Source: CALMFQ01 sp964495595
GTDB lineage: Bacteria > Pseudomonadota > Gammaproteobacteria > Burkholderiales > SCOH01
Assembly: GCA_964495595.1 (NCBI GenBank)
Contig: CAZBWH010000007.1
Span: 1-59,319 of the forward strand
Length of the DNA stretch: 59,319 bases
Direction of reading: 5' to 3'
Position 1 is the first letter of the stretch, and the number at the start of each line of letters is the position of its first letter. This document shows positions 18,001-25,395 of the stretch, in pieces. The notes under the pieces were generated by a model. It was not told the origin of the DNA and made no database searches. It was given only the letters and a program-made list of their open reading frames with translations. The position numbers and the translations under genes were made by a program.

Positions 18001-18803
18001 GCGGCGCCCTGCCGGCCAAGCAGCGCTTGGTGCATCGGCAGTGCCAGCCGGCCGATCGGCACGGTGTGCCGGAACGATGCCTGCTGCCGGTGTCTGAGGG
18101 GCGAGGTGTAAAGCGCCATCCGTCCGTCGCGTGCCAGTTGGGCCAGGATCGTTTCTCCGGTCTGGCCCAGCGCCGTGCGGTCGTTCAGGATCGCTTGCAG
18201 TAGCCGGGTGTCCAGTTGCAGCACCAGCACACCGCGCAGCACCCCTTGGTGCATCACCGGGGCGATGGCAAAGGCCGATGGCAGATCGCCTGACGGGGCA
18301 TGCGGCTGAAATCCGGTGAACTGCGCCTTGCGGCTGATTATCGCCAGCCGGACACCCTGGGTGAGAATGGATGTCTTGAGCGGGGGTTGATACAGACTGG
18401 CGTACAGATCGGTTTCGCGGCGGACGGAGTAAACCACCTGGCCGGCAGGCGAGACCAGTAGCAGATCGTGGGCGCCGGCTGTGTCGAGGTAATGTTGCCA
18501 GCGCGCCTGCCAGGCCGCATGGTCGGTGAGTGGCTGGCCATCCAGCCGGCACTGCCCTTGCGGGCAATCGCCCAGTGCGGCAGCAAAGTCCGGTAGCTGC
18601 GCCAGCTGTGCGATAGCCGCCTTGTGCCGGGCAACGAATTCGCTGACCTGGCGCTGCTTGTTATCGGCCAGCTGGCCCAATGTGGTTTGCAGGCTGTCCT
18701 GCAGGGCGTGTTCAAAGTTGCGATGGTAGAGATACCAGAGTCCGGTCAACGGCAGTACCGCGACCAGCAGGAATATCCATAGCAGCTTGGCGGCCAGGGT
18801 CAT
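15024..18803 (-). CDS. Membrane hybrid histidine kinase (Cache-HAMP-PAS-PAS-HisKA-ATPase-REC-Hpt)
   Basis: 1259 residues. Membrane segments at about 5-25 and 310-330 bracket a periplasmic Cache-like sensor. A HAMP linker (332-385), coiled coil and two PAS domains (about 410-520 and 535-645) follow. The HisKA site is ANMSHEIRTPM with His684, and the ATPase domain has NLLGNAIKF and DTGIGM. A receiver domain has Asp975 (ILMDLHMPEMDG), and the C-terminal Hpt domain has His1114 (AHDLKGHAGNLG). This is a complete internal phosphorelay of the BarA/TorS type. It is translationally coupled to the downstream REC-GGDEF gene, the likely phosphate recipient. The ligand is unknown. Confidence 0.9.
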   Translation of the reverse strand: MTLAAKLLWIFLLVAVLPLTGLWYLYHRNFEHALQDSLQTTLGQLADNKQRQVSEFVARHKAAIAQLAQLPDFAAALGDCPQGQCRLDGQPLTDHAAWQARWQHYLDTAGAHDLLLVSPAGQVVYSVRRETDLYASLYQPPLKTSILTQGVRLAIISRKAQFTGFQPHAPSGDLPSAFAIAPVMHQGVLRGVLVLQLDTRLLQAILNDRTALGQTGETILAQLARDGRMALYTSPLRHRQQASFRHTVPIGRLALPMHQALLGRQGAAAAVDYSGTPVIAAWRPLRELGWGMVVKIDRQEALAPLQRLQRLGLGLLGLTLLGISATAAWFGRHLVRRLGNLNRASRAMADGALAGQIEDSRKDEIGQLAATFNHMATRLRALYEDLESKVAERTQALEDTQVALERQKAHFQLLMQTATEGIHVIDRYGRLLEWNRAFLDHLGYSAEEASRLQISDFDAQWTPERLQQRLSRLIRQDSDCFETRHRRKDGQIRMVEISTSPIEINGEPCLYCSTRDITERAEAIQGLKKAEEQFRSTFENAPHGMALVSASGQWLKVNKALCSMLGFSEAELLSTDIDSLTHPDERSDDQRRQRAMLLGQLDAFQTEKRYRRKHGDYLWIHLSVSQVRDSSGQTALFVSQMIDISLQKQALAMRQQAETALLQAKQAAEAASQAKSDFLANMSHEIRTPMNAVLGLAQLLLDTPLDARQRHFLQTMLNSSHSLLRILNDILDYSKLEAGGMRLEQTGFDPASVFRQTHTLYRALAEQKGLSISLALAPGLPERMMGDPLRLAQVLNNLLGNAIKFTEQGGIALAATPLIQQGQRWLQVSVQDTGIGMTAEQQARQFQAFSQADTSTTRRYGGTGLGLMICKRLVELMQGTIRLDSTPGHGTCVTILLPLQPGDGPAGSQPATPATPPIRLCFAPATVLLAEDNPVNQIVAREMLKKCGLDVVCTANGLEAVDQAGRQSFAAILMDLHMPEMDGFEATRRIRGLPGGRDIPIIAMTAAASDDDRQACAEAGMNAHLGKPIEVMQLEQTLARWLPVASSRPADMPEPKPPAQDWIDREGALARLGGNQPLYRQLLNEFRLRHQHTAGHVQSLLQQPDLPALYRLAHDLKGHAGNLGLTDIQQAATAVCDHCRSANADPQQLASAASWLAQSCQQAWLQLSGYNQSSTVDQPAHSLADADLSTLQPALDELQQLLRQNNLRARRCAEAIASQLAGTDQQAAFAPVWQAIQILDFKEALNRMNEWTPPRPPAA

Positions 18804-18821
18804 TGCTGCGCCTTTTATCGT

Positions 18822-19997
18822 TCAGGGGGCGCCAGTGGCCGCAGCGGTGGCCAATGGCTGGGTGGAAGTCAGGATGCGGTGCCGGCCCATGCCGTTGAAC
18901 GGGGTGGCCAGCTCCAGCGAATACGCGCCCAGGCAGCCGATGGCCAGCCAGTCGCCGGGAGCCGTGTCGGCAGGCAGGCGGTAGGGGCCGCGAAACAGGT
19001 CGCCGCTGTCGCAGGTGGGGCCGGCCAGGGCGAAGTCCTGCATCGGTACAGGGGCCGGGCCGGTTTGCCGGCCCAGGCCCAGGCGGCGCACCGGGTGGCG
19101 GGCCGGCATCCACCAAAGCTCGGACAGCAGGCCATGCTTGCCATCATTCAGGATCAGCAGATCGCCCTTGCGCGCCTCTACCCGCACCGCCACGCTGGCG
19201 GCGCCGGCCACCAGGCAGCGGCCGGGCTCGCTGTGCAGCCGGGTGGCCGGCCCCAGCAATGGCCTGGCCTGCTGCAGGGCGCCAGTAATTGCCGGGCGGT
19301 AGGCGTCGAGCGGCGGTTCATCGCCACGGTAGCGGGCGGCAAAGCCACCGCCGATGTCGATAATCTCTGGCACCACGCCAGCGCGGTCTGCCAGTGCGGC
19401 GGCGTGTCGCAGCATCCGGGCGTAGCGGGCCGGTTGTTCGCACTGGCTGCCAATGTGGAAGGTCAGCCCGCAGCGCATCCCGTGGCCGGCGACACGTTGC
19501 AGCAGGGCCATTGCCTCGTCGTCGCTGGCGCCGAACTTGCCACTCATTTCCCAGTCGGCGTGGCTGTCGGTGCAGGCCAGCCGTACCAGCAAGCAGGCAC
19601 CAGGCCCGCCGCCAGTGGCGCGCAGCAGCTTGTCCAGTTCGGCAGCGCTGTCCAGCGCAAACAGCCTGACCCCGGCCTGCCAGGCGACCCGGATGTCGGG
19701 CTCGGGCTTGAACGGATTCATGAATGCGCATTCGGCATTGGGCACCGCTTGCTGCACCCGCTGCAATTCGGCCACCGAGGCAATGTCAAAACGGCGGATG
19801 CCGGCAGCAGCGAGGGTGCGCAATACGGTCGGGTGTGAATTGGCCTTGACTGCGTAATACGGGGTAGGGAGGGCAGCCAGCACGGCAGCCGCTTGCTGCT
19901 GCAGCGCGACACAGTCCAGCCACCAGATCGGCGATCCGGCCAGGTTGGCGGCAATGTGCTGTTCGAGTGGGGGGCAGTGATCGTGCGATGGGGTCAT
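18822..19997 (-). CDS. Type III PLP-dependent decarboxylase, ornithine decarboxylase-like
   Basis: 391 residues from the ATG at 19997; the open frame extends to 20063 but the extra residues look unstructured. It has the alanine-racemase/ODC fold: PLP lysine in TPYYAVKANSHP, phosphate loop DIGGGFAARY, EPGR, and the C-terminal dimer-site motif GPTCDSGDLF whose Cys contributes to the active site of eukaryotic-type ODCs. It would decarboxylate ornithine to putrescine (or lysine to cadaverine) in the cytoplasm. It ends 18 nt before the hybrid kinase gene, so the two may share a transcript. Substrate choice is inferred. Confidence 0.85.
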   Translation of the reverse strand: MTPSHDHCPPLEQHIAANLAGSPIWWLDCVALQQQAAAVLAALPTPYYAVKANSHPTVLRTLAAAGIRRFDIASVAELQRVQQAVPNAECAFMNPFKPEPDIRVAWQAGVRLFALDSAAELDKLLRATGGGPGACLLVRLACTDSHADWEMSGKFGASDDEAMALLQRVAGHGMRCGLTFHIGSQCEQPARYARMLRHAAALADRAGVVPEIIDIGGGFAARYRGDEPPLDAYRPAITGALQQARPLLGPATRLHSEPGRCLVAGAASVAVRVEARKGDLLILNDGKHGLLSELWWMPARHPVRRLGLGRQTGPAPVPMQDFALAGPTCDSGDLFRGPYRLPADTAPGDWLAIGCLGAYSLELATPFNGMGRHRILTSTQPLATAAATGAP

Positions 19998-20087
19998 GGC
20001 GGGCAGGCCAGCAGGGCGGCGGTTCAGCGCCCGTACCGCAGCGGTACGGGTTCGCCCTGTCACTATATGCGCTGGCGCCGCCGATGG

Positions 20088-20261
20088 CTACCGGCGGTCA
20101 CCGTCCGGAGTGAACACCAGTGCCACGCCCAGTGCGATCAGGCCGAGCGGCCACCAGGTGCGTAACAGCTGGACCAGATCGAACTCGATCAGGCCCAGAT
20201 TGCTGGCCAGCGCCAGCGCGCCTCCCAGACTCAGCAGGATGGCAGCGACATTGCCTTTCAT
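20088..20261 (-). CDS. 57-residue small membrane protein (LiaI/LiaF-type transmembrane region)
   Basis: A short gene translated from the ATG at 20261 with GGGAG 6 nt upstream. It starts MKGNVAAILLSLGGALALAS and continues with a second hydrophobic stretch after a TWWPLGLI turn. Two transmembrane helices flanking a W-W-P motif match the small LiaF-like TM-region proteins (DUF5668 type) found in many proteobacteria. It sits between the DUF445 gene and the decarboxylase, all on the minus strand. The role is unknown; membrane-stress association is known only for the LiaI/LiaF namesakes. Confidence 0.75.
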   Translation of the reverse strand: MKGNVAAILLSLGGALALASNLGLIEFDLVQLLRTWWPLGLIALGVALVFTPDGDRR

Positions 20262-20312
20262 GACGATCTCCCGGTGGGTGGATGGTCTTCAGCATAGCTC
20301 CCGGTGCGGCGA

Positions 20313-21551
20313 TCAGAAACCGACATACCACTGCAGAAAGCCTACCAGCCCACCCAGCGCCGTTCCCAGCGCGACCAGGATCCACTCGTCTTCCTTGAAC
20401 ACCGGGTGCAGCATGTCTTCAAAGTCTTCTACCGACAGGCTGATAAGCTTTTCCCGCAGCGAGGTTTCGATGTCCATCGCCTGCTTGCTGTAGTCGTGAA
20501 CGTTTTTCAGCAACTTGGGCACTTCGAGCATGATTTTGTCGACGGCGCGGTTTTTCATCTCGATGTAGGTCTGGGTGCCGATCATGAACTGCAGGAACGG
20601 TTTGACCAGCCCGGCTTCCTTGTCGATGGCGGTCTTGACGTGCTTGGAGATGATGCGGAACACGCCATCGGACAGCGGTCCCTTGAGAATGCCATCAATG
20701 ATGTTCTGCGGATTGAGCAACTCGTCGGCAACCATCTTGCTGTAGGCGACGGCCACCTCGTTCTGGCGGCGCATGAACAGGCCGTGCAGGGTAAACGGAC
20801 CGAACTTGCGCGGATGCTTGGGACTGAAAATCATCAGGATCGCCAGCCAGTTGGTGAAGCCGCCGGCCAGCGCTCCGCCAATCGGCAGAAACCACCACGG
20901 TTGGACGAAAAACCACGCAAACATCTGCACTACACCCAGCGGCAGGCCAAAAATGATCCCGGAAATCTCGATAAAGCGGAATTCGCGCTTGCCTACCGTC
21001 TGGAAAATGCGGTTCAACAGGCTGACATCGCGCTTGCAGGCGTCGATGACCATCTGTCGCAAATCCAGCACCTCGGCCGGGTGAATGCGCATTTCGTCAA
21101 TGATATCGGCGATCACCTGCGGCAGGTCGTTCATTGCCCGTTGCACAATGCGCTCGCGCACCATCGTCGGCAGGCTTTCCCAGATCTTGGGGGCGTATTC
21201 CTCCATGGTTTCGTGGATCAGGCTCGGCGCTATTGCCAGCATCGGCCCGCGCATGGCTTCTGCCATTTTCTGCGGGTCGATGCGGCTGAACATTTCGTCG
21301 ACACTGAGCAGCTTGCTGGTGATCAGGTCGATCGCCATGCCGGCCATTTTCTCCGCCTTGCGCGGCACGATGCCCTGCCAGCCGAGAAATGGCGGAATGC
21401 CCCAGAAAGTCTTGGGGTAAAAAGTGAGCTTGATCGCCTTCCAGTTGGTGATCCAGCCGATAAAAGCGCTGACAAAAGGGATCGCGATATACGACCACTG
21501 TTGCGGGCCGGTCAGGCACGCCACCGCCCGGCTCCAGAAAATGTCCCACAT
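20313..21551 (-). CDS. DUF445 family membrane-associated protein
   Basis: 412 residues, ATG at 21551 with GGAG 7 nt upstream. Hydrophobic segments lie at both ends and in the middle (for example VQMFAWFFVQPWWFLPIGGALAGGFTNWLAI, given here as positions about 225-255). Two copies of the DUF445 glycine-rich membrane motif FIGWITNWKAIKL and GGFTNWLAILMIF flank a helical domain. The family (YjiN/YheB-like) is widespread but its function is not established. A promoter-like TTGTCC/TACAAT pair lies about 100 nt upstream on the minus strand. Confidence 0.85.
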   Translation of the reverse strand: MWDIFWSRAVACLTGPQQWSYIAIPFVSAFIGWITNWKAIKLTFYPKTFWGIPPFLGWQGIVPRKAEKMAGMAIDLITSKLLSVDEMFSRIDPQKMAEAMRGPMLAIAPSLIHETMEEYAPKIWESLPTMVRERIVQRAMNDLPQVIADIIDEMRIHPAEVLDLRQMVIDACKRDVSLLNRIFQTVGKREFRFIEISGIIFGLPLGVVQMFAWFFVQPWWFLPIGGALAGGFTNWLAILMIFSPKHPRKFGPFTLHGLFMRRQNEVAVAYSKMVADELLNPQNIIDGILKGPLSDGVFRIISKHVKTAIDKEAGLVKPFLQFMIGTQTYIEMKNRAVDKIMLEVPKLLKNVHDYSKQAMDIETSLREKLISLSVEDFEDMLHPVFKEDEWILVALGTALGGLVGFLQWYVGF

Positions 21552-21643
21552 GATGCACTCCGCTCTCGTGTGATGTTGCCCTCGTCATGTCCGGGTCACG
21601 GTACTGCCGGGGGCTGGTTATGCTGATGTGATAATGAGGGGCT

Positions 21644-21671
21644 ATTGTATGACATGTAAATTGTCGGACAA
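21644..21671 (-). promoter_or_regulatory. Candidate promoter for the DUF445 gene with overlapping palindrome
   Basis: On the minus strand TTGTCC (21671-21666), a 16-nt spacer and TACAAT (21649-21644) form a plausible sigma-70 promoter. The 13-nt palindrome ATTGTC-G-GACAAT at 21660-21672 covers the -35 region, as an operator would. A second inverted repeat, ATGAC-N5-GTCAT, lies at 21694-21708. Confidence 0.5.
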
Positions 21672-21747
21672 TAGACATTGCCGAACATTCTTCATGACCA
21701 TTAGTCATCTGTTGCCGGCACCCGGGCGGGGCCGATGATCTGCACAT

Positions 21748-21814
21748 GGCTGCAAGCCGCTCTGGTATTGGTCTGCAGGCCGGCTGCAAGCCAATGCCAG
21801 AGCGGCTTGCAGCC
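21748..21814. repeat. 67-nt palindromic repeat element, copy 1
   Basis: Perfect 18-bp inverted repeat GGCTGCAAGCCGCTCTGG (21748-21765) and its complement (21797-21814). The stem is extended inward by ATTGG/CCAAT (21767-21771 with 21791-21795). The same architecture (18 + 31 + 18 nt) recurs at 31413-31479. It lies between two divergent genes. Confidence 0.8.
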
Positions 21815-21953
21815 TGACGGTCTATCCTGGTCGGCTGCCGGCGAGCGAAGCGGCCTTGTCCTGGCTCAAGGACGGCTGTAATTATTTCAGCCGACAATCC
21901 GCCCCATGTGTGCGCAGCGGGTGCGCAACGATTTGCTTATCAAAGGAAAACAC
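21815..21953 (+). promoter_or_regulatory. Upstream region of the DUF2249 gene
   Basis: A weak promoter candidate TTGTCC (21856-21861), 18-nt spacer, AATTAT (21880-21885) is flanked by an inverted repeat CGGCTG (21873-21878) / CAGCCG (21888-21893). AAAGGA before the start codon is a good ribosome-binding site. Together with the preceding palindromes this accounts for the 400-nt gap between DUF445 and DUF2249. Confidence 0.4.
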
Positions 21954-22310
21954 ATGTCCGGTTTGCCCATTTTCGACAACAACGTGTTTGGCTTCGACGC
22001 ACGCGGCGTGGCCAAGCGTTTCCGTCATGCAGCCATTTTCGGTGCGCTGGAATCGCTGCAGGACGGCGAAACGATGCGCTTTGTCAACGATCACGATCCC
22101 CTGCCGCTGCTGGCGCAGATCGAGCAGCGTTACGGCCGCCAGATCGGCATCCAGTACGTGGCACGCGAGCCGGGCAATATCGTGATTGATTTCAAGGTGC
22201 AATTGCACGCCGCCGAGCAGGAAGCCGAACCGGCCCCCGCTCAGGCACCGGCGACTGGCGGCGGTTGTGGTGGCGGCGGTGGTGGGTGTGGGTGTGCAGG
22301 CAATCGCTGA
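21954..22310 (+). CDS. DUF2249 protein with a Gly/Cys-rich C-terminal tail
   Basis: 118 residues, ATG at 21954 with AAAGGA 7 nt upstream. Residues 1-85 form a DUF2249 domain (a TusA/SirA-like small alpha/beta fold) with the family's NDHDPLPLL segment at 45-53. A Pro/Ala/Glu linker then leads to a tail of glycines with Cys105, Cys112 and Cys114. The tail could bind a metal or act as a sulphur or redox site; this is inference. DUF2249 genes often occur with nitrogen-oxide and respiration genes in proteobacteria, but here the neighbours are DUF445 and pilR. It is convergent with pilR. Confidence 0.8.
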   Translation: MSGLPIFDNNVFGFDARGVAKRFRHAAIFGALESLQDGETMRFVNDHDPLPLLAQIEQRYGRQIGIQYVAREPGNIVIDFKVQLHAAEQEAEPAPAQAPATGGGCGGGGGGCGCAGNR

Positions 22311-22327
22311 GCCGGCTCGACAGGCTG

Positions 22328-23689
22328 CTAGTCGATGCCCAGCCGCTCCATCCGGTAACGCATTGAGCGGAAGGTGATGCCGAGCAGCTTGGCGGCGGCG
22401 GTGCGGTTGAAGCGGGTTTTTTCCAGCGCATCGACAATCGCCGCCCGTTCCAGCCGGTCCAGGTAATCCTGCAGCGGATAGGTATCGCCGGCCGGAATGG
22501 CGTCGGTACCTGCCTCTGCCTCGTGGTTGCACGGCGTCAGCTGCAGGTCGGTACGCGAAATGTGGCCACCGTCGGACAACGCCAGAGCGCGCTCGAGGAT
22601 GTTTTCCAGTTCGCGGACATTGCCGGGAAAGTTGTAGTTCAACAGCGCGGTCAGCGCGTCCGGCTCCAGCCCTGGGGTGGTCATTCCCAGCGTGCCGGCG
22701 ATTCGCGCCAGCACGGCCGCGGCAATCGCCGGAATGTCGTCGCGCATCTCGCGCAGCGGTGGCATGCGTAGTTCGATCACGTTCAACCGGTAAAACAAAT
22801 CCTGCCGGAAGCGGCCACCTGCCACGCAATCGGCCAGGTTCTGGTGGGTGGCGCTGATGATGCGCACGTCCACCGCATCTTCATTCGCTGCGCCCAGCTT
22901 GCGTACCTTTTTTTCCTGAATCACCCGCAGCAGCTTGACCTGCATCATCAGCGGCAGGTCGGCCACTTCGTCCAGAAACAGCGTGCCGCCGTTGGCCGCC
23001 TGAAAGAATCCTTCGCGTTCCTGATCCGCACCGGTGAATGCACCTTTGCGGTAGCCGAAAAATTCGCTTTCCATCAGGTTTTCGGGAATCGCGCCGCAGT
23101 TGACCGGCACGAACGGCCGGGTGGCGCGGGCGCTCTGTTCGTGGATCATCCTTGCTGCGCGCTCCTTGCCCGATCCCGATTCGCCGGTGATGTACACCGG
23201 CGCGTTGCTGCGCGCCAGCTTTTCGATCAGCTCGCGCACCTGCTGCAAGGCCGGCGAGTTGCCCAGAAAACGGCTGGTGGCGCTTTGATTGGCAGCAGGC
23301 GGGGTATCGACGGCCAGGGCTGATTTGACCAGGGTGCGCAGTTGCTCCAGCGAAATCGGTTTGGCCAGGTAGTCGAACGCGCCCAGCTTCAGTGCCCGCA
23401 CTGCGTTGTCGGTACTGCCGTAAGCGGTGATCACTGCTACCGGCACATCCAGCCCCTGCTGGTGGATGTGTTCCACCACCTGCAGCCCCTCGCCATCAGG
23501 CAGGCGCATGTCGGTCAGGCATAGGTCAAACGTGCCGGCCTGCAACTGGGCCAGGGCAGATTTGACATTGGGTGCAGCGACTACGTCCAGCCCCATCCGC
23601 AGCAGCGTCAGTTCCAGCAGTTCGCGGATATCGGCTTCGTCGTCCACCACCAGCACCCGCCGTGGCTGCTTGCTGTCGCGCTTGCTCAT
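22328..23689 (-). CDS. pilR: Type IV pilus response regulator PilR (sigma-54 activator)
   Basis: 453 residues from the ATG at 23689, which overlaps the pilS stop as ATGA; AAGGA lies 6 nt upstream. NtrC-type domain order: receiver (LVVDDEADIREL, phospho-acceptor in LTDMRLPDG), AAA+ domain with Walker A GESGSGKE and the sigma-54 contact GAFTGA, and a C-terminal Fis helix-turn-helix (NRTAAAKLLGITFRSMRYRM). With PilS upstream it should activate pilA transcription from a sigma-54 promoter. The neighbour arrangement supports PilR over other NtrC relatives. Confidence 0.88.
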   Translation of the reverse strand: MSKRDSKQPRRVLVVDDEADIRELLELTLLRMGLDVVAAPNVKSALAQLQAGTFDLCLTDMRLPDGEGLQVVEHIHQQGLDVPVAVITAYGSTDNAVRALKLGAFDYLAKPISLEQLRTLVKSALAVDTPPAANQSATSRFLGNSPALQQVRELIEKLARSNAPVYITGESGSGKERAARMIHEQSARATRPFVPVNCGAIPENLMESEFFGYRKGAFTGADQEREGFFQAANGGTLFLDEVADLPLMMQVKLLRVIQEKKVRKLGAANEDAVDVRIISATHQNLADCVAGGRFRQDLFYRLNVIELRMPPLREMRDDIPAIAAAVLARIAGTLGMTTPGLEPDALTALLNYNFPGNVRELENILERALALSDGGHISRTDLQLTPCNHEAEAGTDAIPAGDTYPLQDYLDRLERAAIVDALEKTRFNRTAAAKLLGITFRSMRYRMERLGID

Positions 23690-25284
23690 TCCCATTCCTT
23701 GCAACTGATCCTGAACGTGGTTTGGTTCTGGTTATCAACATAGTCGAGCGTGGCCCGGTTGGCGGCGCAGATTTCCCTGGCGATATACAACCCCAGCCCG
23801 CTGCCGTTGCTGTCATCAGTGGTGCTGAAGGGTTCAAACAGCCGCTCGCGCTGCGTTTTGGCGATGCCGGGGCCGTCGTCGCAGACATCGATGATTGCGC
23901 CCAGCCGGTCACGCCGGGCGCGAATGGTAATGCTGTCCGGTTGCTGGCGGCAATAGCGCCAGGCGTTGCGGCACAGGTTCCACAGCACCTGGTGCAGATG
24001 GCCGCGGTCGAATGCAATCGATAAATCCTGCGGTGCGTCGACCACGATGCAACCGGCCGGCATGCGCTCGGTCTGGCTCAATTCTTCACTGAAGGTGGTC
24101 AGATAGCCAGACAGCGGAATCGCCTCTGGCTGGGTACGGTCGCGGCGGTTCAATTGCAGGATGTCTTTTACCATCGCATCCAGCCGCCGGGCGTTGTCGC
24201 GGATGATCCGGGTCAGACGCAGGGTCAGCGCATTGCGGCTGTCTTCTTCCAGCAACTCGGCGGCATGGTTGATCGACGACAGCGGGTTGCGGATTTCGTG
24301 GGCGATGTTGGCTGTCAGCCGTCCCAGTGCCGCCAGCTTCATCTGCTGCGCCTCGGCCTGCTGGCGGGCGATGTCATCCAGGAAGATCACTGCGCCACTG
24401 GCCCGGTCGTTGTCGATGGCAACAAACCTGGCCCGCAGCAGTTTGTTGCTGCCGCGGGCCCTGAACACGAAATCGCGCTGGGCCTGGGTCTGGCTATCCC
24501 GCCAGACATTGGCCGCCGCCTGCAAATCCTGGGCGTAGTCGTCCAGCTGCAATTGCTCGCGGATACGCGGCGGGCCCAGCAGCCGCTCAGCCTGCTGGTT
24601 GCGCTGGCGGATGTTTCCTTCGCTGTCGACCACCAGGACACCGTCGGGCATGTCCTTGATGATCAATTGGTTGATCTGCGCCATATTGGCCAGATCGATT
24701 CCCCGCTGGGCGGCAACCTTCTCGCTCTCGGTTGCATACTGCGCCAGCCGGTGCGCCAGCCAGGCCGTGGCAAAGTAGCCGATCGATAATGTCGCTGGCT
24801 GGCCAAAGTCAGTGGGCTCGTTCTGCAGATAACGCACCACCTGCGAGAACAGCACCGCCAGCGCGGCAATCGAGGCGTGGAACAGCGTCGTCCTGCCCCG
24901 GCTGATCAGCCCGGCCGCCGCCAGATAAGGCATCAGCAATACCCCGAGCCCGCTGCGGATGCCGCCGTTCATGTTCATCAAGGTAACGATGAAAATGATG
25001 TCGGTCGTCACTTGCAGCGACAACTGGATATTGAAGTAGGGCCTGCGCAGCCGGATGGTGACGAACGAGGCCAGTCCGAACAGCCAGTAGCCCAGCGCCA
25101 GCCAGGTGTGGCCCATCGGGGGTTCGGTGCCATTCCAGTCGCCGCGATACGTCAGGCTGAGGATCGCCAGCAACATGATGCTGCCAATGGTCAGCCGGTA
25201 GAGGTTGAAATACAGCAGCGAGCGCCAGAATGAATCCGGGTAATGGCGGTTGGCCTGGCGGGTGTAGGGGTAGGGAATGCGCAT
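23686..25284 (-). CDS. pilS: Type IV pilus sensor histidine kinase PilS
   Basis: 532 residues from the ATG at 25284. An N-terminal block of six membrane helices (about 30-200) is followed by a PAS domain (about 215-315), then HisKA with HEIRNPLSSINHAAELL and an ATPase domain ending GSGLGLYIAREI. PilS phosphorylates PilR and in other bacteria reads PilA abundance in the inner membrane. It overlaps pilR by 4 nt, so the two are co-translated. No pilin gene is in the window. Confidence 0.87.
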   Translation of the reverse strand: MRIPYPYTRQANRHYPDSFWRSLLYFNLYRLTIGSIMLLAILSLTYRGDWNGTEPPMGHTWLALGYWLFGLASFVTIRLRRPYFNIQLSLQVTTDIIFIVTLMNMNGGIRSGLGVLLMPYLAAAGLISRGRTTLFHASIAALAVLFSQVVRYLQNEPTDFGQPATLSIGYFATAWLAHRLAQYATESEKVAAQRGIDLANMAQINQLIIKDMPDGVLVVDSEGNIRQRNQQAERLLGPPRIREQLQLDDYAQDLQAAANVWRDSQTQAQRDFVFRARGSNKLLRARFVAIDNDRASGAVIFLDDIARQQAEAQQMKLAALGRLTANIAHEIRNPLSSINHAAELLEEDSRNALTLRLTRIIRDNARRLDAMVKDILQLNRRDRTQPEAIPLSGYLTTFSEELSQTERMPAGCIVVDAPQDLSIAFDRGHLHQVLWNLCRNAWRYCRQQPDSITIRARRDRLGAIIDVCDDGPGIAKTQRERLFEPFSTTDDSNGSGLGLYIAREICAANRATLDYVDNQNQTTFRISCKEWE

Positions 25285-25354
25285 GACGCAGTATCTCGCA
25301 GACGGTTGCCCTATTGTAGGCGCTGGCAATCCGCCACGCTCGCAGCCGCTGCGC

Positions 25355-25360
25355 TACAAT
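25355..25360 (+). promoter_or_regulatory. Candidate -10 element for proA
   Basis: TACAAT, 36 nt before the proA start codon. No good -35 hexamer is seen. The mirror sequence ATTGTA at 25313-25318 gives TACAAT on the other strand, in place for pilS. Confidence 0.35.
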
Positions 25361-25395
25361 CAGCCGCTTGTTTGCTCACTTTCAGGATGCTGCAG

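Noticed and set aside
21930..21946. FNR box upstream of the DUF2249 gene (TTTGCTTATCAA)
   Set aside because: The half-sites are too close together (short spacer) and the left half does not match TTGAT.
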